This document shows positions 1 to 12,000 of a stretch of DNA of 64,000 nt, one piece after another (position 1 is the stretch's first letter; each line of letters opens with the position of its first letter). Below the pieces are notes generated by a model, which worked only from the letters and a program-made list of their open reading frames with translations, was not told the DNA's origin and did no database searches. Source of the DNA: Alitta virens (Eukaryota > Annelida > Polychaeta > Phyllodocida > Nereididae); the NCBI GenBank assembly GCA_932294295.1, contig OW028573.1, forward strand, positions 69,045,829 to 69,109,828. Direction: 5' to 3'. The translations under genes were made by a program, and so were the position numbers.

Positions 1-63
1 CTGATGAACCCAAGAACTTGGATAAGATCATTGAAATCTCAGAAGAGAGGAGTGAAAAATATG
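1..63 (+). CDS. MICAL: MICAL window exon 1 (partial): linker before CH domain
   Basis: The frame starting at base 3 is open and reads DEPKNLDKIIEISEERSEKY, a charged stretch fitting the linker between the monooxygenase and CH domains. A GTAAGC donor follows at 64. It ends in phase 1 and joins exon 2 to give SEKYEKCRDS. The exon's true start is outside the window. Confidence 0.7.
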
Positions 64-3000
64 GTAAGCACAGAACATCCTGCAAACCTTCTGCACTAAT
101 TGTACTTAATCGTTTTGAGCTGTTATGTACACAACTTACTACACAAACTCAATATTTTGTCTTCCAGAAAAGTGTCGTGATAGTCATTACTTATTGAACT
201 GGCTGAAACGACAATTAGAGTCGTATCGCAGTACAGTCGAAGTACTTGATCTCACCACCTCGTGGCAAAGTGGACTTGCCCTCTGCTGCCTCATTCATAA
301 ATACCGGCCTGAGGTTGTGTAAGTATGCATTCTAAAAACAATAACATTATATCAAGACACATTAACTGTTTGAGCCATGGCTTTATCTTGTAGCTGCATT
401 ACATGGAGCTTACTTTTCTTAATACTTATTGCTGATTTTCTCCCATTGGTAACCTTACAGAGACGTACGTTCTTTGGTTCCTAAAGAAGTAGCAAAGAAC
501 AACCAGTTTGCCTTCGATATTGCGGCAAAGGAGTTCGGAATCTCACCGATTATGACTGGGGAAGAAATGGCAGAAGTTGACGCTCCAGAAAGACTGCTGA
601 TGTTGGCATACCTGTCCCAGTTCTATGATTATTTCCGCAAAGAGGCTATCAGACCTGCAAAGAGTAAGTGCTTCTAATGAAAATAAATTTGATATTGTAT
701 TTGTTGACGTTGCTGGATGCTTACTTTGTATCTGAAAAAATACTGAAGAATTAGATAGCTAATGTTGCAGATTTCAATAAATGTAAATAGAACAAAGTAC
801 AATTCAGAAAGCACCACATAACTGGTTGAAGTAAATTAATCTTAACATGTTTATGATTGTTATTTACAGTCGCTCGCACACCAGAAACACTCAAAACTCT
901 GGAAAAGGACCCAAGACATCCCGAAACCCGCAAAATATCACCAAAGGCAAAAGGGCCATCATCCAAATCATACATGTCGAAACTGCAAGCAAGGATAAAA
1001 CAAAGAAGGGTACGTTGATGGTATAAGCAAGGTTATTAATTGTGCTGTTTAGACTTGATCATCAGATCCATTAACTGTAATTGATCCATGATTGATTGTG
1101 CATGTAATGATTGAATATGTTTTTGATTCAAATAGCCTGCTGCAGACAGGAGCAGTGATGTAAGAATCATAATGAAATACAATGATAATAAGTTCCTTCC
1201 CTTTGCAGCACCTAGTTTATCGTAGAAAATTTCCTTTTGCCAAGTATTGTCTGTGGTTATTGCACCCACCTTATTGTTTTGGATATATTTGGTTGGAATT
1301 TATTTTGTTTAGGTTTATGGAAATTATTACTACATCTTAAGGCACTATGCACATGTTAAATATAATTATAAAGTCTATATTTGATTAAGGCAAGAGTAAT
1401 ACTACTTATTTGGGTATATTCAATATAAGATATATTGTGCCTATTCACTTTACCCTCCCCTAGCCTGCACGCGTCATTAAGAACTCCCATTTCACAAGCT
1501 GTCAATAATAACTGGGTACAAGAAAGCTGGAATGTAGATAACTTCAGGTTCATCTTCCAAGTTAGAAATTGTCGATTCACGCTGTGACACTTGTTAATTG
1601 GGCTTTTAGTTGTAGTGTACAGCACCAAATGGAGTGATCTGTCTCAGTTGTAATGTCATTAAGGCACCTCATGCTTCAATTGCTGTTTTAGCTCGACAGG
1701 TTCCAGTTATATGGACTATGGTCTTCAAATGACTCTCTTACAAAAGCAGTGAGCTATTGGCTGATCGGTTTGAGAGCATGGTGTGACAAACATGGTTCTT
1801 TTACATTTGACAAATGCATTCTCTCCTCATTCTGTGGACAACTAAAAGAGTTTTGGATGATAAATTACATTAGTTATATTACAAACATTCTTCATGCAAG
1901 TTTAAACTGTAGGTTGTGTGATTAATATTACTTTTAGTTTCATCTGCATGAAGCATGCTGCCAATAAATCTGCAAATATTTTAAGTTGTCAACTCATAAG
2001 TATCTTATTTATTATGTGAGGTGGCTTTGTGATTTTTGAGCCTTGGTTTCTATTTTTTATTTTTTGCATCGTAAAAAACTTAAAATGTGATTATAAATTT
2101 GGTTTCTTAATTTTTGGCTGGTTATTGAATGTTTTGGAATGCAAGTGTTCATTGGTAGAATTTGTGTTCACAAACTAAATGATTCAGATACCAATCAACA
2201 GTGAAAGAACAGAACTGAATTTCATTTGCAAACCAAATTTCTTACATATTATATCATGAATTTGTTTGATTACCTGAATGTTGTATTTTTAGGAGGAAGA
2301 TATTGAAAACGGTGAACCTGGCAAACGACAGACATCCTTCACACATGGCTATGCAAGAAAACGAATGAAAGCTAACACAGCTGAAATTCATGATGTAAGA
2401 CTAATTGCTAGTAACCTATTTATGTTTAGCTGCTACAAAACATTGAACTTTTGAAATTTTATTTGCTATGTTGCATTTCATTCTGGAAAGTCGAAAAGAA
2501 CCTGTGCATTTTTACATATCAATATATTCTATACCTGCTGAAAGAGAGTTTTTAGGATATATTTAACTTACGGCTTCTACAACTTGGTTTCCTATATGCT
2601 ACAATGTGGAACATTTTCATATTTGTTGCAGGGTATTGTTCTGAAGAACTATTCCAAGTTTGAAGGTACTGAGCCAGAACCCAAAGAGAAGAAACATCTT
2701 ACAGAAGAAGCCATCAAACGACGGTTGAAAAGATTGCCAGATCCTGGTGTTTGGGGTCAGAACAAAGTCAGTGCTCTAGCCAAGGGCCTAGCACACAAAT
2801 TTAAGGGGGTTGAGCCTCCTGCAGATGAAAAGGAGCCATGGGTAAGTCCATTATATTAATTTATCATTAATATATAGCTGAAATAGTGTGTTATAATTTG
2901 TGAAGAAATGTTACATTAGTCCTCTGGTTACTTATCTAGTCCACTATATTGTCCAGCAAATGCTAATTTTTCAAATGGGACGGTGTTTTGTGTTACTGAT

Positions 3001-6000
3001 AGTGTACTTCAAAGGATGTTTACACTGTTCAGTCTACTGTTGACATAGTTGTTGTTTCAGGTTCTGTTAATTTTTCATTTTCAGAAGTTCACATCGAAGC
3101 CTTTGGTTAATCTGGACCAGGATGCATGTTACTTCTGCAAAGGACCAATGAGTCAGTTTGAACGGGTCTCTGAAGAGGGAATCGTCTTCCATCAAGGTTG
3201 CCTTGTCTGTGATTATTGTTCGACAAACCCTCCCCGTCGTCAGTTTGCCTTCCAGAGGGATGAGAATGGAGATCGTGAGTCTGACTTATGATGATGTCAA
3301 TGATTTCCAACATTTATTTTGGTGATTGTCAAGTCAGCTCCTCCACTCTTTGCCTGAACATGTTAATTGTTTCATTGCAGTCAAATGCTACTGTGTTCAG
3401 CACCTTGGAAAGAAGAAAAATCGACAACCTTCAAGAAAACGAAGCTTTGAAGACTTGACTGTAAGAATAATGATGCCTCATAATGGAAGTCTAATATTGT
3501 TTGATGATTGGCTGTTATTGTGTAGTTTAGCCATATGATAGATAATATTTATCTGTTGTATTTGTTTTTCAGCAAACATCACTGGCGTTAGACCTACTTG
3601 ACTCCTCAGCATCTCCAGGTTAGAAAAATAATCTTTCTGAATGTTTCTCTCAGTTGGTAGATAGAATAAGTAAGATGCATGAAAAAAGACTACACATTAT
3701 ATAAATTAAATTCCGAGCAATGTGGTGGATACTATTGTCTGTGTAATTGATTGTAATGTAGCAAGACTTTTTGCGTATCTTCATTGCTTATAACAATCTA
3801 ATGTTTATATTGCAAACTAGAAGAACGTGATAACAGTGCAGATACTGTTGTATTATTTTACTAATAATATTGTCATATAATTCTTTGCAGAAACTAGTCT
3901 AAACAGAACTCGGGAACGTGTCGAGTACCATACAGAGAGTGAAATGGAGGAGAGTGAATTGGCCCAAACAACGCACAACTTGTCAGCATCATATCTGTTC
4001 TTTGATGACTCTGATATTTCAGACTCTGAGTAAGTTTTCCTCCTGCAGTGGTTTTTGGCTGTTAGATAAGTTCATTCTGTTCAACACTGCCTTTATTTAT
4101 TTTTGTACTGATGTTGTTTTGTGAAAACCTTTGCAAGGACTTGATAAATCTTGTACGTTTTTTCATATATGATGGCATACATTTAGCATCAATTATTTAT
4201 TAGTAAAATACACAGTTTTGATAATTCAATAAAAGAGCGAAGTCAACATACTCTTTTGTTTTCCAAAACAGGAAAGAACTTATGGCTCTGTGGTAATTGA
4301 AACATTTCTTCATCCCGATATATACCTATATTAATACCCTCAGCCAACACTGCTGAAGGGTATGCTTTAAACGGTTTTACTAGATGCATGAACTAGACCA
4401 AATACATATGTTGGTTTTTGAAGGGGTGAGCTGATGGTTGCCATGACACATGGCCTATATTACTTTACATTGCCTTGCTTAGATATCCCTATTACCTGCA
4501 TCTAGGTTGTTGTACTAACGAAATTTGAGGTAGGTTATGGGGATGGTTTTCCCGATGCAGTTGCATGATCACTGATGAACTGGTTATGCGGACAATTTGA
4601 ATAGGATAAACATAAGAATCACGAGAGTATTGTTTTACAAATGAGATGCTTTTGCTTCTGATTTGGTCTATTGAAGGTTACCAGATGCATTTATGCAAAA
4701 TACTTGGGGTAATTTACAAATTGCACATCATAATCTTTAAGTCAATTGAATTACGCAAGTATTTGCATAACTGCCTCCTGTAAATATTACTTGCATTCTT
4801 TTAGAAACTGTTCAGACAGTTAATCTGAAATTATGTGCTCCTCAAAAAGATACCTGCCAAATCAGAGGTGTACCTCTGTGTAATAAGGTTCAAAAGTAAT
4901 ACCATGATGTTCCCTGTGGCTGAAATGAATATACGACCAAGACATCCAAGATTTCTAAGTAGGTCATTTACTTGTTGGAACATTCTCACTCGTTGGCATT
5001 CGGTTATGTTGTGTTACAGTTGAACTGTTCTACTTGGAGCATTGGTCAGTTCCTTCGTAATATGGTTACGTAATGATTTATGAGAATAATTTATACGTCA
5101 GTAATACTGTTCAATCACACTGTAACCCTATAGCCTACCACAGAAGTTATGGTAACAATTAACTAAAGAACTGTAACATTTGTCATTTGTTAAGAAAAAA
5201 GGTAATGATTATCATAAATCATGATAATCATCACTCAAGAAATGGGCTGATAAACCATATTTATTTAACTGTTCTTTACTAACTAGTAATGCATCACTTT
5301 TAATATGAATACCATATGACGCTGCTGTTTTCAAGTACTAATTCCTAACAAAGATCGAGTGTGCACTTCCCCTTCTCAATTTAGTGCATGACATATCTTC
5401 ATGGTGTGCCAATAACACATCGCGTGCATAATTATTATGTAAGTCACTATTTTGAGAATATTTGAGCAATAAAGTTTCATTATGACTTGAAATAGTTTCA
5501 ATGGATTTGTTGAAGGTGTAGAGACATCTTTTGTAAATATCTTTGCTATTTGATTGGTCATGAATACTGAAGATTTGATCAAATTCAGGCGTGCATACTT
5601 ATTTTGCAGGTTTGTGTAATGTGCCAGAAATGACAAAAAAGTTTGATGAACATGGGATTATATGATTGAATGTTGCAAAATACAAATGAGAAGAACATAA
5701 CAAACACAACATTGAAGTAGTACTGTATGCAATTCTGGTTTATGTAACATAATGTTCTCATAAAGTGTGATAAACAACTAATTTTATGTTTATATAAATA
5801 ACCAATTTGGCATGAAAATTCCACTTCAATGTTTGAAGATTCTTTTCAGTTCTTTTTAAAATTGTTTGTAGCATTTTAGAAAACTAGTAATGCTTATCAT
5901 GTTTTAATGACTTCTCATGCACTGCTCTGAATATTTTATGTTTCCAATATATACTTAGACTTTCTTATAAAAAAAAATACAAGGTAATTAAGATATTTAT

Positions 6001-9000
6001 TTGGGAAATATACTTTCAAAATGTCTTGAAAAGTGAGGTTTTTAGCTCTGCAGCCATATTTAGCAAGGTGTGTGGCCTTCAATTTTTCACGTATGAAGAA
6101 ATAACTTCTAAATGTGATAGAACTATAATAATACTACTCGGAATAATAATTTTGTGGCAAAACATTGATAACTTTTAGAGTAATGTCTTTTTAAATATTA
6201 AGTAGCAACTATTCACATAAATACTTGCTTGGATGTCCAGTCCAAATTTCAGCTCAATCCAATGAAAAATATGCTAATGATAAAGCTAAAAACACAAATA
6301 CCTAAAATCGCAAAGAAATTATCAAAATTAGTTCCAAGGGCCAAATTTTTAAAAAATTCATAACTCAAAAAATTGGGAGTACATTTTTAGGATTTTGCAT
6401 GGTTCCATCAGACCAATAGAAGTTTTCACACAGATTTTTTAAAGGAAATTTATGACATGAAACTGGCAAAGTCTGTGTTAGTTGGCATGGAATGACCTTA
6501 TGCACTCAAAAGTCAATGCTGCTTTCTCAGAGACAAGAATATTTACTAACAGATATGAAAGGACACGTGTTGAAATAATGTGCATAGAGTGCATTACTTT
6601 TAGATAAAATTGATACAAATATTCTTGTTTCTGAAATAGATGCAAGTCTTAGCATAGTCTAATTTTATAAATGATTTATGCCATTTTTACAATCAATGAA
6701 CACTTCACTGTTGAGTTAGTTTCGTTCTTCAAAGTGTATTTTGCAATATTTATTTATGTTTATCAAACTTTCTTGGTCATTTCTGACACATTACACAAAC
6801 CTAATTATGCACACCTAAATTTGACCAAGTCTTCAGTTTAAATAGAACCATCACTCATAAGGCAATGATATTTACAGAAGTTGTCTCTATGCCTTCTACA
6901 AATACATTTGTACATCAAATTGATTTCAGGTCACAATGAAACTTTATTGCTAAAATATCCTCAAAATAGTGACTTTTTATTGCTTGATCATTGAATGCAT
7001 TGAAATATATGTATTTCTTAACTACACATTGCCTGTTTGGTATACCAGGGGTTAAATGGTGGATGTGGCATAATTTATTGGTTAGGGGCAAAGTACATTA
7101 TGACTAAATAAAAAGAATCAGAATCTATAACAGAAACTCGTCAATTTGTGAACTATCTAAATTTTATTCTTGCTGTGGTCATTTTATAAATGATACAAGT
7201 GTTGTTTATTTCCAATTGCAGTGGCTCAAGCAGTGATGAGGAAGTGTTTGCTGGAGTGGATGATGATCCTGAATTGTCTGATGGGAATGTCTCTTGGACG
7301 GAAATTGCTCGGACATACAGGAGACATTTGCGTCCAAAACGGAAAAGGGGAAGGAGGAAAGAAGCTGCCAAAAATGGAGATTCAGACCAGTCGAACAGTA
7401 GCCAAGAAAGTGAGGACGACTGGAGTACTGAGTCTGAAACTGAGAAAGAAAGTGAAGGAGGTTAGTTTGTAACTTGGTAACTTGATTTCTGTGAATATTT
7501 TCTCAATTTTATACCAAGCAAGTGGCTGTTATGGCTGACTGACTAATTGAATGCTTTGTTTTGCAGAGTCAGAAGATGAGGACTATGCAGCTAGGAAAGA
7601 AAAAGCAAGGGCAGCAGTCAAAGCTCTCATTTTACCAGAGAGAATGCAAGAACCAGAGGAAAAGAAACCATCTCCAGGGACTGAAGCAATTCATCGAAAC
7701 AGGATGGCCTTCTTCAGTGCCCCCACAGAACCTGTGCGAATCAATGCAAAGAATTTTCTTGGTCTTCAAACCCCAAAAGATGTAACTCCTGAGAGGGAAG
7801 AGGCAAAACCTATTGAAGAGGAACAAGAGGAAGCACCTGCTGAGGAATCAACAGAAGAAAAAGTTGAAGCCAAAGATGACTCAGAATCAGGCAGCTCTGA
7901 GTATGACAACTTGGAGAAAGATGAGGAAACTATCACTGAAGGCACTGACTCTGAAGATGAAAACAGCGGTTATGTTCGGTGCATTCAGGCTATTCCTACA
8001 ATAGAAATTGTTGAGGTCGGTGGCCCTGCTCATGATTCGGACACTAGTGAACCCCAAGATGCTGAGAGCAAGGATGAGGAAGAGACCGCAGAAACAACTG
8101 AAACAGATTCGCAAGTCACTGGAGCTGATTCGCAAGTGTCTGAAGCAGAATCTGTCAAAATGGCTGCCAAACAAGATGCCTTGCTGAGGATTGATGCCCT
8201 GTTAAACCAGGCACCACCCACGGCAGACCAGTCGAGTGGAGGGGACACTGAGGAAGATGTGGAGGATGTGGATTTGCAAGATGAACTGAAGAGGATTGAT
8301 GAGAAAATGAAAGTCATGAGACAGACAGTGAACTCAATGATACCTGATGACTTGAACAGAGCTCGTATTGAAGAAGTGGATGAAGAGGATGCTGAGTGTT
8401 ACATACCAGAAAGCAGCACTTTGACAGAAAACATGGCTGGCATTCTTACCCAAGAGAGTGATGCACCAGAGTCATCTCAACCTGTTGCCGAACCGGTTGC
8501 AAGGCCAAGGGAGATGGGATTTGGTTTCCAGCCAATTGCTGACTTCATACCACTGGTACCGAGTGAACCAGATGATATGATATCACCATCTGTACCATTA
8601 ATTGACTTCGGAGATTCCCCTCCAGAAAAACTGCCAGGAGGTGCTTCAACATATGCATTGAAGAAGCCTGAACCAGTGCGTGCTGTGGCTGCATCAAAAG
8701 AGACAATGTCAGCTCAACCATTGGAAGATCTGGAAGAAAAACTGTTGGACTTGAGCAGTGTGACCAATCAACCATTGGTTAATCTTTTGCAAAGCCCTGT
8801 AAAACCAACTGCTGTGGCTGCTGATCAAGAGTCTCCTGTGAAGCTTCATGATGGTCTTCAAGACTTGGTGACGAGTGATTTTACAAGTATTATGAAACCA
8901 CAACCACTCGCTGCTATATCAACCAAAGTAGCATTTGATGTAAATGATACAATATCTGATATTAGGACCAGTGATGTAACTGTAGACCTCCTTGGTGATG

Positions 9001-12000
9001 AAACTTCTGAGTTTTTGGACAGTATTGTGGATGTGAATGCAGCAGTTTCAACGTCAGTTTTGGATGAGACTATCAGTCAGGAGGTCAAGGCTCAAAGAGG
9101 AGCATTTGGCATTCCTCTACCACGTCCTCAGGCTACCAAAGTTGACCCTATGTCTCCAAAACAAAAAGAAACTCCCAAAGAATCTCCCAACAATGTCTCA
9201 TCTCCCTGTGTCCAGTCCCCACCTGGCTATAAGTCACCTGTAAGTGCCAAGTCATCATCTAGTTTGCAGTCTCCAGTTAGTCACAAGTCCCCTTCAGAAA
9301 TTGGGTCTCCCCCTAGTTTAACCAGTTCAAAAATATCTCCATACACCAAGTCTGTTCTCTCACCAGTAAGCGTCAAGAAACCATCTGAATCCTCCAAATC
9401 AAAGCTGAAAGTTGATGTCAAATCCAGACATGTCGAAAAAGAAAAGAATGTCACCCCTGAAGTAGAGAAAGAGTTAATGTTCAAGGCCACCATCAAGTCA
9501 GACATCAAGGCCAAAGCTTTGAAGCTGCTGCAGAATCCGGGACCATTACACAATCCTGTGTTTGACTCCCAGCCTGCAGTACAAGTAAAGCGGCCTCAAA
9601 AACCCCTTGTTGTAAAAGCACAATCGCTACACGAGCATGATGACTCGAAATACCGCAGCAAGTATCAGCGAATGCCACCCTTTCCATCCACGGTGGTCAC
9701 ATCGCCACCAACCTTCATATCTTCTCCTCCAAAATTAGTCCAAGCCCCTATATCTCAGACTGTTAGTGTAGCAACTCGGGCGAAGTCCAGGATGTTATTT
9801 ACTGAAAAACCCAAACCAACTAAAATTGTGCCCTCTGCTGGCTCAGCCTTTAGTCCTGTTCCTGTGAAAACACACGAGGCACCTCCTCAAAAAGACAGTG
9901 ACTCTGAAACAGGTAGAGAGGAGGATGCCATGAAGAGAATTGACCATCTGTTGGATAGCCTTGCAGATAATAAGGGAACCCAACCTAGCCCTGAGCCAGA
10001 CTCGTCCAAAGCTGAAGCTGCATCTAGGAAAGTGAGGGTTTCTGCAGAATTTGATGGTGACAAAGAATTTGTGGTTGATGAAACATTTGTCACAACCAGA
10101 AGCAGAAGAATAGCAAAGAATCGTATTCCATCAGGTTCGGATACAAACGTTACACCATCATCTGGTAGTTCAGTGAAATCAGTTTCAAGCGCGGATGGTG
10201 ATTCATTTGGACGTTCATTAGGTGACACATTGAATGAGGTGGACTCAATAGACATGCTTTTGTCTGACAGGGAAACTAGTGTGTCCTTGGAAGGTTTGTT
10301 GGAGTCTAATATATATGAGGACAACTCTGTATCTAGGAAAACTGTGAGTGAATCTAAACTTACAGATAGCATCAATGATCAAACAATAGTGCGAAAAGAC
10401 TCTGTTCAAGATAGTTCTAATAGTCAGTATTTCACTCCCAATACAACTGGTGTGGAACCTATGGACTTATCACTTGACATTGCCAGGAATTCTAGTAGGT
10501 CTTCAAATTATAGTGATCCAAAGTCTTTACATTCTGACAAAGCATCACCAATTCCACCTCCACGTAGAAACATTGGTAATGCCAAGAGACAGTTCTTCTT
10601 TGATGAAAGTCAGCCTGTTCGCATAGACCCTAAGAAGTTCTTCCCTGAGCTGAAAACACCAGATGGCAAAGTTAAAAAGATAGTGGAGAGTCCAAAGAAA
10701 ACTAGTTCTGGCAAGGAGAATGTGCAACCAATAGAAAATGGCACTGATCATGGGAAGAAGGGTGATCTAGAGAAAGTGAGGGAGTGGAAGAGTGTAGATA
10801 GAGGCATTTCATCTCCTGAAAAGGGCAAACTGGGTGACACAGAAATGAAAAGAGACTGGCAAAGTTTTGATAATGAGTTACTCAGTCCTACCAATATTGC
10901 ATCTCCGTCTGATGAAGTATTCTCAACTCCTGCAACATCAATGAAAAGTCAACCTGATGATGATGATGATGATGTATTCAAGCGGCCATTACAGCCAACT
11001 GCTCGAAAGCGTTTACTTCCAGAATTGCCTGCAGAGAAGACCAAGGTGGATCTCAATAACAAAGTACTTACTTACGATGAGATTAGGATGATCAGAGAAG
11101 TTGAGCAGGACAAGCAAAGGCAACAGGCAAGAGAAAGAGCAAGACTGTTGAGTGATGAGGAGCTCGGTATCCAACCAACTCGTAAAGAGTCTCTGAAAAA
11201 CACACCATCAGGGGATGAACATGATGCCGATCACAGTGTTTCTGAATCGCACAGTGCCATGTCTGAACCTGACCAATCAGATTCATCCAAGTTGGATTCC
11301 CAAATGAGTGAACCATCAGCTAAGTCCGATGACTTCTCAAAGACCAGAAGTGCAGAGTACTACCAAAGACAGGTGTCCTCTGATCCAGAGTGCACTTACG
11401 GTTCCACAGAGAGTGCTGCCTCAGACAGATCTCAGGATAAAACCAAGAAGACTACGGAAAAATCTGACTCAAAACCAAAGCGGTTTAAACTCAAAACTCC
11501 TGAAAAACAGAAATCGCATGATAAAGTTAAGGCAAGGGAGGACTTCAGGCGAGATAAGAAAGAAAGTGAAGATAAGGACAAAGGTGAGAAAAAAGAGAAA
11601 AGGAGGTCATTACTGGCATTATTCATGCCATCTAAATCTGTGGAAAAGAAAGATAAAGAAAAGGAGAAAGAGAGGGAGAAGGAGAGGGAGAAGGAAGTGA
11701 AGAGTCCAAAGACAAAAGATAAGGAGGAGAAGGACCGAGCATCTGGTGACAAGAAATTGGGAGTTAAGTTACGAGTCAAATTGAGACCACAAAAGTCTGC
11801 AGAAAAGGAGGCGGAGGAGAAGGAGAAGAGGACATCGAGTGCTCTTGATGAATTTGTGCCGTTCTTTGAAGATATGAGTGGTGAAGATTTGAGCCAAAAT
11901 CGAAGTTCATTCCGAAATAGGCTGGAGCAGGTGGCACCAAATCAACCCAAGACCACACCCAAGATTGCCCCCAAGGCTCAAGGTGAGTGAGGCAACTAAT

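Noticed and set aside
3107..3313. Minus-strand open frame over the LIM exon
   Set aside because: Antisense shadow of a well-supported LIM exon.
9887..10375. 162-residue minus-strand open frame
   Set aside because: Antisense shadow of the giant MICAL exon; the plus frame carries the conserved gene structure.
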